DNA of 64,000 bases, taken from NCBI GenBank assembly GCA_905220665.1, contig CAJNAR010000154.1, positions 62,001-126,000 on the forward strand. Direction: 5' to 3'. A program made the position numbers and the translations under genes. Each line of letters opens with the position of its first letter. The first letter of the stretch is position 1. Below, piece after piece: positions 1 through 9,264 of this stretch. The notes under the pieces are model-generated. The model saw only the letters and a program-made list of their open reading frames with translations, was not told the origin of the DNA and ran no database searches. This stretch comes from Albugo candida. Its lineage: Eukaryota > Oomycota > Peronosporomycetes > Albuginales > Albuginaceae.

Positions 1-521
1 GTCCTATTGGAGTGCTTGGAGCAGAGTACAAACAACAACGAGCTGCATTCAGTACCGAAGCTGATTTCATCACCAGTAATGTTCGAACATCACTTGGAAT
101 CGTCCACGAAAATTTCTTGGTGGGTGGTAAGTTGGCATTCAACGTAGAAAACTCTTCTCTCGTGGAACACGATGTCGGTGCGAGTTATGTTGGATCAGAT
201 TTCGCGACCACATTGACAACAATGAAGAATTTCACGGCGTTATCAGCTTCCTTTCATCACCGTCTATCGAAAGATACAATCTATGCAGGCGTTTTGGACT
301 ACGATTTAAAGACTGCCTCCAACACTTTGACCGTCGGAGGACGATACAGAGCCGATGTCGATACAACATTTGCAGGCAAAGTGAATTCCAATGGGTTTGT
401 CTCATTGGCCGCAATTCAAAAAGTACGCCCGTCGGTGACACTAAGTACGAGCGTCCATTTTGACGCAAAGAATTTGGAAAGTAATGCTCATAAATTTGGA
501 GTTGGATTGACATTAGGCTGA
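1..521 (+). CDS. Mitochondrial outer-membrane porin (VDAC), 3' part, cut by window start
   Basis: The reading frame is open from the first bases to a TGA at 519-521 and gives the last about 172 residues of a eukaryotic porin. VDACs form a 19-strand beta-barrel in the outer mitochondrial membrane that passes metabolites such as ADP and ATP. The visible sequence has alternating short amphipathic strands, the internal run NTLTVGGRYRAD, and the ending HKFGVGLTLG, which is the characteristic last strand of the Porin_3 family. Family members are about 280 residues, so roughly the first 100 lie outside the window. It converges on the EF-hand gene, with only 46 bp between the two stop codons. No intron is needed in the visible part. 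Confidence 0.85.
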   Translation, partial: PIGVLGAEYKQQRAAFSTEADFITSNVRTSLGIVHENFLVGGKLAFNVENSSLVEHDVGASYVGSDFATTLTTMKNFTALSASFHHRLSKDTIYAGVLDYDLKTASNTLTVGGRYRADVDTTFAGKVNSNGFVSLAAIQKVRPSVTLSTSVHFDAKNLESNAHKFGVGLTLG

Positions 522-567
522 TGTAGATATCCGAGCATTCGAATACGATGCACATGGTGACATTTTT

Positions 568-1287
568 CTATTCTACTTTTTTTCTTCCTCGTACCTCTGC
601 GTTTGCTCTACGTTTTTGACTCGTATGATCAAGGAATTGAACGAGAGAGAGTTCAGTATGCTCTCCAAACATCTCCTTCATGCGAAATTCCAGCTGTGTC
701 GACCCATACCGCGCAAATAGAATTGCCATTGTATCGTCCGCGTTGATAATTCCGGTATTTTTCTTATCGTATATTAAGAACTGAATAACGTTAAAGAAAT
801 TGACAGGTTCTAATTCAGTTTTGTCCAATAGAATGCGATTGAAAATGCCACCCATTTCCGACCAATCAATGACGCCGTCTAGATTTTCATCCGCTTCCCA
901 AATCATATCGGATACTTCTTTCTTTGTGCAGGTTTTCCCCAAACTTTTCATCACATCATATAAATCTTCGTGACGTATACACTTGGAGCTGTAATTTTGC
1001 AATGCTGCTAGTTCAAGACTACTGCTTTGAATCTGTTCTTCCACTTCGTGTAATTCAACCTCAAGTTGATCTCTAGTCCTTGTTTCTTTGCTTCCACACA
1101 TAACATTAGTAAAATCAGGATCATCGCATTGCTGCAGCAAAATTTGTCGACGCTGAGTAAAGTTTGTGATGTTATTCTGCAGCCTTTTCTTCGTCCGATA
1201 AGACGCTACATACTCAAACACGCGCCGCAACTCTTTCTCTTCTTGTGCTACCATTCCCTTGACGCTGTCATTTGCATTCATCCTCAA
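568..1287 (-). CDS. EF-hand calcium-binding protein, 239 aa
   Basis: This is a single uninterrupted minus-strand ORF. Residues about 10-100 are charged and helix-prone and look like a coiled coil (runs such as EVELHEVEEQIQ). Residues 133-144 form a good EF-hand loop, DENLDGVIDWSE, with Asp at loop positions 1 and 5, Gly at 6 and Glu at 12. A second, degenerate hand lies near residues 174-185 (DKKNTGIINADD). The tail is basic (RGRKKVE). This suggests a calcium sensor with one working site and a helical N-terminal arm. Several flagellar and cytoskeletal EF-hand proteins have this form, but I cannot assign an orthologue. The start ATG at 1287 gives the full-length frame. The gene lies tail-to-tail with the porin gene and 97 bp downstream of RRP40 on the same strand. 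Confidence 0.8.
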   Translation of the reverse strand: MRMNANDSVKGMVAQEEKELRRVFEYVASYRTKKRLQNNITNFTQRRQILLQQCDDPDFTNVMCGSKETRTRDQLEVELHEVEEQIQSSSLELAALQNYSSKCIRHEDLYDVMKSLGKTCTKKEVSDMIWEADENLDGVIDWSEMGGIFNRILLDKTELEPVNFFNVIQFLIYDKKNTGIINADDTMAILFARYGSTQLEFRMKEMFGEHTELSLVQFLDHTSQKRRANAEVRGRKKVE

Positions 1288-1384
1288 AGAGATGGAAATG
1301 ACGCAAAATGAATTGCACGACTGATTCCTTCACTTATAAATAAATGTTAAAGTACCAAAAATAGCGGTCTGGTTGTATTCTTAT

Positions 1385-2421
1385 TCATAAAGCTACTGTC
1401 TTCAAAAGCGTTTGGACCATTGTTTCGATTTCATCTTGCGTCATACATTCCGAGTTTGAGATCGCATTGGCTAATAAAACCGTATGCTGATTGGACTTGC
1501 AATGGATCCAGACAATACCATTTTGACCAATAGCAATCTCGTATGATATAGTGCGTCCGAGAACATGCAAAATCGAGGTATCTTGCGCTCGTAAAAGTTG
1601 TCGTGCAAATCCGATAGAAACACGAAAATTGTATCCTCCCCTTAACTCTCCGTAAATGGAAAGTCCAGTCATCCAATCCTTTTTATTGACGTTTGTAGGG
1701 GCTATACATTCGAATCAGAAGAGCAGCAAGGCACTGAGAAACTCGTACCTTCACATGTCAACTCGCATTCGAGATCCACCTTGACCACTCGAGCGTACAC
1801 CAACGATCCAATTTGCAAGTTTGGTCGATTGCGTTTTGTCGCGCCATCAAATGCCAATGTGCTCAAAACCGCCGTATTTCTATACAAAATAATGAGCATC
1901 GTTCCATGAATGCAAAAGAGCGTACGTGGATCCGATGTTGAGGCGATAGAATTCCGCATTCCGATCGACTACGATACCGATTACTGAATCGTCCACAGAA
2001 GCGATATACTGCATACATATCTGTAATAAACAATCCTTCAAGTCGAACAAGACGTACCCGTTTATGGTCATAATCCACCCAATATCGATTTGGAGGACGG
2101 TACCGCAAAATGCCAGAATTGGAGGCGATTATTCGATTGTGCGGTTCTTTCACGTGTTTCAGCCCGCTTCCTGCTCATTTTCCACCATCAAGCCGCTGTC
2201 TAACCTTGTTTTTAATTCAGAGTAGCACCTAACTTGACATGTTTGCCGCTATTGGTGATTGTCAGAGTAAGGTCATCACCCGGTAATACAATGCATGGAG
2301 TGAAAGTGACATCGATAGCGTTCTCTGCATCCCTTAGAAACTGCTCCGCATCATTTATAGCACTCCCAGAAACATCTAAAGATGCGTCATTGGATCGACG
2401 TTTCAATGTCGTTCCGGCCAT
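1385..2421 (-). CDS. RRP40: Exosome complex subunit RRP40 (EXOSC3-like), five exons
   Basis: Conserved RRP40 blocks appear in different minus frames and join through four GT-AG introns. Exons in coding order are 2421-2229, 2170-2058, 2008-1926, 1879-1749 and 1701-1385, with introns of 58, 49, 46 and 47 bp. The joined length is 837 nt (278 aa plus stop) and every splice phase agrees. The protein has the N-terminal LPGD block (residues 46-49), LRYRPPNRYWVD, VIGIV of the S1 domain, AFDGATKRNRPN, and GQNGIVWI of the KH domain. RRP40 is one of the three S1/KH cap subunits that guide RNA into the exosome for 3'-5' processing and decay. One alternative 3' splice site in intron 2 would add four residues. 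The overlapping single-frame ORFs here are exon read-throughs. Confidence 0.9.
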
Positions 2422-2478
2422 TCTATTCTTAGGTTTGGTACGCACGACCGTACTTAATAAAACAAGTTTGCATCAAAA
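2422..2478. promoter_or_regulatory. 57-bp bidirectional intergenic promoter region
   Basis: Only 57 bp separate the RRP40 start codon (minus) from the QCR8-like start codon (plus), so both promoters and 5' leaders must fit or overlap here. The stretch is mixed in composition with an AT-rich part (TACTTAATAAAACAAG). I see no clear TATA box or initiator. The divergent arrangement is seen directly; shared regulation is inferred. Confidence 0.5.
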
Positions 2479-2730
2479 ATGGGCGGTCCAAGCGCAAATC
2501 TCGTGAAATGGTGGGCAAAAAGAGCCTTTGAAGAAGGAACAGTGCGTCGTCATCTCTCACCGAATGAAATTTATCCATTAAAATCACTTATTGAATCTAT
2601 GCCTTCAAAAGCGATACGGAAGGTGCGTGAGAATGGAGCGGTTTTAATCCCAGCGGCTCTTCTTCTATTTGGCACTATCTCATGGGGTAATTACGCAAAT
2701 GACCAAGATCACCGTAGTCATCGCAGTTGA
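2479..2730 (+). CDS. QCR8: Cytochrome bc1 (complex III) subunit 8-like protein
   Basis: This is an 83-aa intronless ORF with ATG at 2479. It follows the UcrQ/QCR8 pattern: a conserved LSP near residues 26-28, a short amphipathic helix, one membrane segment at about residues 53-68 (GAVLIPAALLLFGTIS), then the characteristic WG at 69-70 and a short polar tail. Its length matches the family (about 80 residues). QCR8/UQCRQ is a small single-pass subunit of ubiquinol-cytochrome c reductase in the inner mitochondrial membrane, which passes electrons from ubiquinol to cytochrome c and pumps protons. The gene is divergent from RRP40. The assignment rests on motif pattern, length and topology; another small mitochondrial membrane protein is the alternative. 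Confidence 0.7.
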   Translation: MGGPSANLVKWWAKRAFEEGTVRRHLSPNEIYPLKSLIESMPSKAIRKVRENGAVLIPAALLLFGTISWGNYANDQDHRSHRS

Positions 2731-2918
2731 ATTCAGACAGCGAAAGAAGCTGGCAGAGACTACGATTTAATAACATCTTTTAATGTTTGCTACATTTTGT
2801 CTGTCCGCACTTCTTCGCCGTCCGTAATCGACGCCACACTGTCGCTATTCATTCATAGATACCGAGCCACCATCGAGGGGTTTCTAATCGAGTAGGTATT
2901 GTACATCTAATTTCGGAA

Positions 2919-3398
2919 ATGGTACGCAACTCCTTTGACTTAATGTGAGGATCCTCCAGCGAGGAGCAAGAGAGGATCTCACCACTATAATGCCTACTAC
3001 TACTTACCTGCTCATTCTTGTTAGACGGAGTTTCGTCAAGCTAAGCACACTATAATTTTGGTGCAGTATACGCGCGATCCGAACTCACGCAAATACTTGG
3101 ATTTTGAATCTGTAAATGGAGGCATGGACGGTGTCGTGAAGATGTACGAGGCCAAATTACGACAGTTAAATCCCGACATTCACAATATCACGTATGATAT
3201 CCAAGATCTGTACAATTACATCGAATCACTGGCAGATCTGAGCGCACTCGTGTACGTCAATTTGTAACTTTGTATGGAGCAAATCTATTGCTAACAATTG
3301 ACTCTAGACTAGACTTAGAAACAAAAACATATCTTCCTTGTGGAAAGGAGTGGATCAAGAAGAAGGTATTTCAGGTTTTAAAAAATCAAGCTGGATAA
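2919..3398 (+). CDS. ERH: Enhancer of rudimentary homologue, three exons
   Basis: The central exon encodes the ERH signature (DFESV, GMDGVVKMYEAKLRQLNP, ITYDIQDLYNYIESLADLSALV). The C-terminal block (LDLETKTYLPCGKEWIKKKV) lies in another frame after an intron. The model is 2919-2921 (ATG only), 3046-3251 and 3308-3398, with introns of 124 and 56 bp whose 5' sites read GTACGC and GTACGT. It totals 300 nt (99 aa plus stop; the family is about 104). An isolated ATG exon is inferred from the in-frame HTIILVQ start at 3046 and an upstream ATG-GTACGC, so exon 1 is less certain than the rest. ERH is a small conserved nuclear protein linked to splicing, RNA decay and the cell cycle. It converges on IFT27. 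Confidence 0.88.
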
Positions 3399-3702
3399 TA
3401 AAGGTATCCAGTTTTACATTGGTTGGGCTCAGACGCTACTTTCTGATTGGCGGATCGATGGTTTTAAAGCATTCGATTGGCTATATTCCCATCTTGACTC
3501 TTATAATTCCAATTTCAGCCTTCGAGGATAATGGCAGCACAAGACCGCAAAGAGCAATACGCACACAAATTTATTGATGTTTAACGCATCCCGACATTTC
3601 TTAATATGGCAGTGCGTATCCAGGCGCATAGAGCCTTTGACAAAGAGTACCAAGATTTCATTCTTCTCCTGGGATCGTGCACATTGTTATGTGGTACACC
3701 TC
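3399..3702. other. Convergent intergenic region between ERH and IFT27, no firm gene
   Basis: This 304-bp stretch lies between two stop codons. It contains short open pieces on the plus strand (ATG at 3531 for 17 codons, ATG at 3606 running into the antisense of IFT27) with possible splice signals between them. I could not join them into a recognisable protein. It probably holds the two 3' UTRs. Confidence 0.4.
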
Positions 3703-4488
3703 TCATGCGCCTTCCACAGCCTTCTGATACTTTTGATAAAACCACTCGGCAATATGCAGAAATGGAGCTTCCACACCAGTATTTTGATGCTACACCAAGT
3801 TCTCATGACTTTCAGATACGGAGAAGCAATCCTCGTACCGCAGATACTTCAAAGTATTCCATTTCGCTTGCTTTCGCCCACTCTTGAGCGTCGCTCGCTG
3901 CAACGGAATCGGGAGCATTTGGTCGACGCAGATCTGCTTTAGTGCCCACGAGAACAGCCGACATGTTATGCTTTTCTGAGGCGTCTTTTATGACTTGTAG
4001 CCATTTAGAAATTGATTTGTACGACTCCTTATTACTTATATCGAAAACAATCATTGCCATCGAAGCGCCTCGATACTATAAACAACAATCATTCTCGTCC
4101 ATCATTCTTTGTTTATGTTCTTACATTTGTGGCGCCAAACTCTCTTTGATTGAAAATGCTTTGACCCGGACAATCGATAAGGAATAGCTCTACAATAACA
4201 TTTGTATTTGGAATCCGAACGCTTCTCACACTCAATTCCGCATCGATTGTCTTCCACAACCAATTTAGCTAATTGATTGCTTGTTGAGAATTCAAATACC
4301 ATCAAGTAGTTTTTAGGGAATTCTTGTCCACCGCTTTTATACACTTGCACTAACGCGGTCTTTCCTGCTGCGGCATCGCCTATAATGCCAACTTTGCATC
4401 GAAGTACAGTCTAAACGTATACGTTGATGATCAGCATATAATATGTCTCTGTATACGTGTATACCGTGCTTCTATGTATCGTTTCCAT
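3703..4488 (-). CDS. IFT27: Intraflagellar transport GTPase IFT27 (RABL4-like), five exons
   Basis: Five exons in coding order are 4488-4465, 4410-4300, 4250-4125, 4075-3839 and 3789-3703. The introns are 54, 49, 49 and 49 bp, all phase 0 and GT-AG. The product is 194 aa (human IFT27 is 186). The small-GTPase motifs are G1 GDAAAGKT (residues 19-26), G3 DCPGQ (71-75) and G4 TKAD (132-135). The C-terminus carries the IFT27-type VEAPFLHIAEWFYQ block and has no prenylation cysteines, unlike true Rabs. IFT27 is a subunit of IFT-B that helps move cargo along flagella, which fits an organism with zoospores. The small first exon is the least certain part. The two long minus-strand ORFs here are exons with intron read-through. 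Confidence 0.87.
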
Positions 4489-5202
4489 GCTCCGTACTGC
4501 CGACATTTCGGAATGTTTGTGGTATGGTGCCTTTTCACGGCAAAAATAGCTGTATTCATGAAAATCATCAGATTTCAAAGTTGAAATGCTTATATTTTAG
4601 AAATACTGACAGCGATTCTACTTTTACTGCATCGTATCTCTCATAACAATAAGCGATGTGTACATAGCAGCAGTAAGAACAGAGTCATTTTGTTTTGCAT
4701 GTACGAATTGAGTATGCCTGTATGGTGTCGGTAGAGCGAAGTCCCACAATATGAGTACAGTTGTTTAGTTATGGCATCGTTAGGCATTCAAACGACATCC
4801 TTTGACACATTTTCATAGAGCACTTGATTTCGTGCTCTTCTTACGACAATTACCTTGCTTTATAATCGCGTTATGACATCTGAGCGAAAAGTAGTATCTT
4901 TGATGACTTGACATTCATCACAATGACCAACAATGAGTATGAAGTGGCAGCACAAAGCAATGCTTATAGGGGACATGATACTTCAATATGACGAAAAGCC
5001 GACAGTGAATGTTAATGGAATTCATAAAAATGGTCAGCGTCCCTCATACCAGACCGAATCCGGTGATTTCTAGCGGGGTTGATTATCAAAAATCATTTAA
5101 TGTGAGACTGATGACGTACCTGAAACTTGAATATATGTAAAGATGTGATTTATTTGTAGGGATGGCGGAAAGGAACACTGAAAAGGGAAAGAGGCTAAAT
5201 GG
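4489..5202. other. Spacer at the edge of the gene island
   Basis: About 710 bp lie upstream of IFT27 and up to the gypsy-1 insertion point. Only short unsupported ORFs are present. It should contain the IFT27 promoter. The last 42 bp (from ATG 5162) run open into the gypsy-1 LTR, but the open frame is chance read-through. The target duplication AATGG ends this spacer at 5198-5202, and its partner AACGG is at 17510-17514. Confidence 0.6.
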
Positions 5203-5466
5203 TGCAGCGAGTAAACGAGATGTTCGAGGTATCCCGGCTCAAGCCCGAGAGCCTTTCAAGAATTTGGCCCTCAACAACACAAAAGGGGTGGAACAGCAAC
5301 CTGGTAAAGAGCAGGACAGTGGCCTGTCTTTATTTCTTCTAGATTTGAGTGATGTAGATCTAGAAGATTTTGAGAGATCTTTGAAGCTATAATGATCGAG
5401 AACTTTAGAGGATTAAAAGGTTTCAAGAAGTAAGAGAACTGATTTTCGACTACGAAAGTCACTACA
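5203..5466 (+). repeat. Gypsy-1 5' LTR
   Basis: It begins TGCAGCG and ends CTACA, and aligns by eye along its length with 17245-17509. Shared blocks include AGATGTTCGAGGTAT, GAGTGATGTAGATCTA and ATTAAAAGGTTT. An ORF crossing 5162-5392 lies mostly in this LTR and is not taken as a gene. Confidence 0.8.
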
Positions 5467-5548
5467 AAGAATTCCTTAGTTTATAGTCATTTATTGTTGA
5501 TTTTAGTACGACTGAATTAGCTAGATCGCCTAGAAGAAAGGGAGGGGT

Positions 5549-6600
5549 CAGAGTGACCGAGACTATCCAACGAGCTGTAGAACCGACGGATTCGAAGAAA
5601 GGAGCATCGTTGAAAGGAGGATGATGCCATTAAGGTATCTCGGGATGAGTTGCTATTGACTGTGAAGTTATTGCGGGAGCAATTTCAGAATCAACTAATG
5701 CCGAAACAGAAACTAAAAGCTCAACAACAAGACTTAATGGCGACCCATGAGTTGGCACATCAGCAAGCACAACAGATAAATTACCTTGCGTCAGAAGTTC
5801 AGCAAAGGCCACGATTTAGAAGTTTCGCGAGACGGGGAATGTTCGAAGGCAAGACTCAGGAGACGGATGACGTTAACATAGAATCAAATCCAAGGGACTA
5901 CCCACTAAAAGGGACTCAAAACACTCTGGTGACGACTGGTGGAGACATGCCTCGATCGCCCATCTATAAAGGCGCTACTCAGAGTCACAAGCGGGCTTTC
6001 ATGAATGCATACCTTGCTTGCGAAAGGACAGTGCAGGTCTAAAAAAAGAGAACGGGAAGTCAAATTTCAGAACGCCCGTTGGAGCCTGCATCGAGCATAA
6101 AACAATGATGAGAATTTGCAAGTATAAACTTATGCGACCGGAGTCCGAACTTACGGAAGAGGATTCGATGAGATATTTCGTGGAGGCTAAGACATCGGAC
6201 AACTCAAGATCTTTAACACTAAAGAAAGCCATGAGAAAGCCTCAGATGACGCAAGAGTATGATGGGAAGTCCTTAGTGGATTGTCTCATTCGCGCCTTCA
6301 TGAACGTCCTGGACGAGCAGGACATGGAAAATTTCGATGAGGAAGAGCCAAAACTCTACATACAGTATTTCGTGAATGCGCTTAGACCACGGGCTTTGAA
6401 AGATACGGTGAGGGCAGAATTGAAGCGTCAAGCCAATCAAAGATACAGAGCGGATATACCTGAATTCGTGGCATGGTTGAAGCCTCAAGTCGTATAATTC
6501 GTCAAATTTGAGCCGGACCTTATGCTAAAATGACAGTACCATCGGGAACAGGAAGTAGAAGTAAGGGTGTGTCTGACATAACTCAACCTAAAGGAGCAAA
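5549..6600 (+). pseudogene. Gypsy-1 gag, frameshifted
   Basis: Two overlapping open segments (5650-6042 and 6018-6497) in different frames carry a gag-like, charged and helix-rich sequence. A Gln-rich coiled stretch (residues like QQQDLMATHELAHQQAQQ) is followed by the block PRSPIYKGATQSHKRAFMNA and a region ending in PEFVAWLKPQVV. This order is typical of gag in oomycete gypsy elements: capsid protein that packages the element RNA into particles. A frameshift near 6030 and the stop at 6497 break it. The zinc-knuckle region expected next (about 6500-6650) is too decayed to confirm. Confidence 0.65.
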
Positions 6601-6650
6601 AAATTAAATGACGGGCGGACGACACACATATACAAAGACTGGACATATAA

Positions 6651-6960
6651 ATGCAATTACAACGGACCAGAAGATTGCATTCAAGAGAGAGAAAAAAAGC
6701 AAACGACAACAAAAAGGTCTTTATTGTCGGTCAGCTGACCATACGGTTTACTCCGCTTCTTGAGGCAACAATCGGAGGAAAGACAATTCCCCTTTTAGCC
6801 GACAGCGGCGCCAGTGTTTCAATCATTTCAGGAAACTGGGTAAACAAGTTAGGTGATGGAGTAAAGTGTGCACGGAAACGCTTAAAGGAACCAATCAAAT
6901 TGATGACTTTTCCTGGAAATATACAGAAGCTCAGAAGAAGCTGTTGTTCACCTCGAATTC
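6651..6960 (+). pseudogene. Gypsy-1 aspartic protease domain
   Basis: The segment contains the retropepsin active-site motif in the form LLADSGASVSIIS, preceded by the beta-hairpin-like ATIGGKTIP. In life the protease cleaves the Gag-Pol polyprotein. The frame decays downstream into arginine/serine-rich noise, consistent with a frameshift before the reverse transcriptase. Confidence 0.7.
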
Positions 6961-7089
6961 GTAACTTCAGAAGGGCGCCTGCAACTAGCAAACGTCGAAT
7001 GTACGGTACTACCCGACAAGTTACCCGGAGAATGGGAGAATTGATGGGACGTTATGAGTCGGCTAGGATTCTGTCCTCGTCGTCTGGTA

Positions 7090-8039
7090 GCGGAAGCTCT
7101 TCGAAAATCTACAGTATTTGCACGAAAATATCCTCCGGAGCATCGTGACTTCATGGAAAAACAAATTTTAGAATTACCGAATGCGGGATCGATTTACAAT
7201 AACAAGAGAAGTCGCTGGAGTTCTCCACCCCTTGTTGAACCCCCCCCTATAAATAAACCCGTTTCTCATGGCGGTTGACCTACTGCAGGTCAACGAGCGA
7301 ACGGAACGTATGGTGTGGACGATGCGATGATGGATGTCATTCGAGCATCTAAAGGGAGCAAGAGTTTTCTTTCACTCGCCTTTTTGAAGTGCTATTGCCA
7401 GTTCCCACTAGCAGCTACTAGCCAAGAATATTTCTCGTTCCTGACCAATTCGGGGGTCTACAACCCACGCGAGTATTTATTGGTGTGGTAGCGACAGCGT
7501 TGCCTATTTACAAAGTGAAGTCCAAGAGATGTTCGGAAATGATGTATACAAAGGATTCTTAGTATGTCTAGATGATCTTGTAGGCTATAGAGACTAAGAT
7601 GAGGCTATGTTAAAATTGCTAACCAGGATTCTGGTCATTTGCAAAGCCAAACATTTGAAATTGAATCCAAAGAAATGTGAGTTCTGGAAAAAAGAAGCCC
7701 TCTGGTGCGGTCGAATTGTTCCGGTGTAAGGGATTAGACACGATCCTACATGACTATGCGCACTAGTTCGCATGCCACGTCCATCGGTTGGAGACGAGCT
7801 TTAGCAGTTTATGGGCAACTGGATGCGAAAAGGCATTTCCCGTTACAATCACATGATGGAACCACTGTTAAAAGTCCTGGAGAAGGTGTATAAAGCCGCA
7901 GATGGACGTACAAAACGAGGAGCGCAACGCGTTTTTTTGGCCGAAGCGGGAAGGAGTGAAGCCGAAAATACCGCACTTGCGGAGATGGAACCAGCTATGG
8001 TTCAGATGGTTCAGTTGAACCACCTGGATCCCACTACTG
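7090..8039 (+). pseudogene. Gypsy-1 reverse transcriptase, several frame breaks
   Basis: RT motifs run along the plus strand in changing frames. The N-terminal RT block is KYPPEHRDFMEKQILEL followed by an SRWSSPPLV motif near 7130-7240. A catalytic Asp-Asp pair sits in the context LVCLDDLVGY near 7560-7590. The block LNPKKCEFWKK lies near 7660. The segment 7811-8030 holds the connection region before RNase H. Reverse transcriptase copies the element RNA into DNA. Stops and shifts between the blocks show it is inactive. It ends where the mariner element enters. Confidence 0.75.
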
Positions 8040-9262
8040 TACAGTTCCCTACCAAAAAGGGGGTCGTGTTTTTCATCTTTGAAATTCTAATTGACGACGC
8101 GCTCCCTTCCAATACACTTGTTTCACTTCCCAAAAGAAAGTATGGCCACTCAAACTCTGGAAACTAAAACCTTATCTATTAAAGATAGAAGCCGTCTGGT
8201 CGGAATGAAGTTGGTAGGTCAACAAACTCCCTTGATTGCAGCTCATTTCGGAATCAGTCAAAGACAAGTACAGCGCATTGTGAAGCACTACCGCAATGAA
8301 TCCAGTGTTATTCCCAAGCAAAGCCCAGGACTACCAAAAAAACTTGATTGAAGGTATTTTAGGCACTTGGTACACAAAGGCAAGGAAGATCGGCGGGCGA
8401 TACTTCAAGACATCACGAACAAAATGACTTTCCAAATCAGCCCGTCAACAACAAGAAGGCGACCTCATGAAACTGGATAATTTTCTCGCGTAGCGCCCAA
8501 GAAGCCATTTTTAAGTGCAAAGCATATTGCATGTCGAATGGAATTTGCACGGAAACACAAGAATACAACTATGTAGTTCTGGAATTCGGTCCGCTAGACA
8601 GATGGAGCCAGCTTTGAAATCGAAGAGAATTTCCGCAAGCCGCATGTCTGGAGAACAGCCTATGAGTGGTACAATCTAGACTGTCTAGCGCCCTCTTTCA
8701 AATTAGGGCGCTATTCAGTGATGTTCTGGGGTGCCTATCAAGAAAAAAGAAGAGTAGATTGATCCGCGTGGGTCGGAATTGGTGGGCAGCAGTTGACTTT
8801 GTTGAAGAAGTCTATGATATTGATTTGGGCAAATTTTGAGCTGAGCCCAATGGTCCAGTGTTAATGGAAGATGGCGCTCTAATCCATCGAAGCAATCCCC
8901 CTAAGAAATGGAGGGTGAAAAAGGCATTGCAAAGTTGAATTGGCCACCAAATTCCCCAGACCGGAATCCAATCGAATATGTGTGGTCGATAGTCAAAGAT
9001 CAGATCCAGAAGCTTACCATGGCAAAAAATAAAGAAGAATTGTGGCATCAAATTCAAGATATTTGGTCCAAGATAGATGAATATTGGTTGCAAAGATTAG
9101 TCGACAGCCTCCAAGGCAGAATTCAAGCAGTTCTTACTTCAAATGGTGGAGAACCCATACTCCAATATTAATAATATGTTAAAATTTAATCTGTATAAAT
9201 TATGTTTGGGAAAACAATTCTTCATATGCATTAGAACAAGTATTGCGACAAAATCACACTGG
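8040..9262 (+). mobile_element. Tc1/mariner transposon inserted in gypsy-1
   Basis: Gypsy reading stops near 8039 and resumes near 9265. Between them is a plus-strand Tc1-like transposase. ATG is at 8142, followed by a helix-turn-helix (PLIAAHFGISQRQVQRIVKH), a decayed central region with a WTD-like catalytic block, and a well-preserved C-terminal block LNWPPNSPDRNPIEYVW containing the second and third catalytic-site regions (8930-8985). The left edge TA-CAGT and the right edge CACACTG are plausible inverted termini, but I could align only a few bases, so the ends are approximate and a few codons of gypsy seem lost at the junction. The ORF is broken at 8351 and later, so it is a dead copy. 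Confidence 0.8.
8142..9171 (+). pseudogene. Tc1/mariner transposase, frameshifted
   Basis: The N-terminal DNA-binding part is open from ATG 8142 to a stop at 8351. The DDE-domain C-terminus is open from 8908 to 9171 (WPPNSPDRNPIEYVW then a helical tail ending QAVLTSNGG). The 550 bp between show matches in shifting frames (KKPFLSAKHIACRMEFARKH near 8500-8560). The family catalyses cut-and-paste movement into TA sites. The full-length protein is typically about 340 aa, and the remains fit that length. Confidence 0.78.
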
Positions 9263-9264
9263 GG

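Noticed and set aside
232..555. 107-codon minus-strand ORF over the porin gene
   Set aside because: Antisense shadow of VDAC coding sequence.
1863..2153. Overlapping minus-strand ORFs in the RRP40 region (1863-2153, 1880-2071, 1702-1959)
   Set aside because: They are exons of RRP40 read through short introns; joining at GT-AG sites gives a complete protein in phase.
3531..3700. A small spliced gene between ERH and IFT27
   Set aside because: Open pieces and splice-like signals exist, but no consistent model or recognisable protein resulted.
5162..5392. 76-codon ORF that looks like a small gene
   Set aside because: From 5203 it lies in the gypsy-1 5' LTR, which is repeated at 17245. The first 42 bp are flank read-through.
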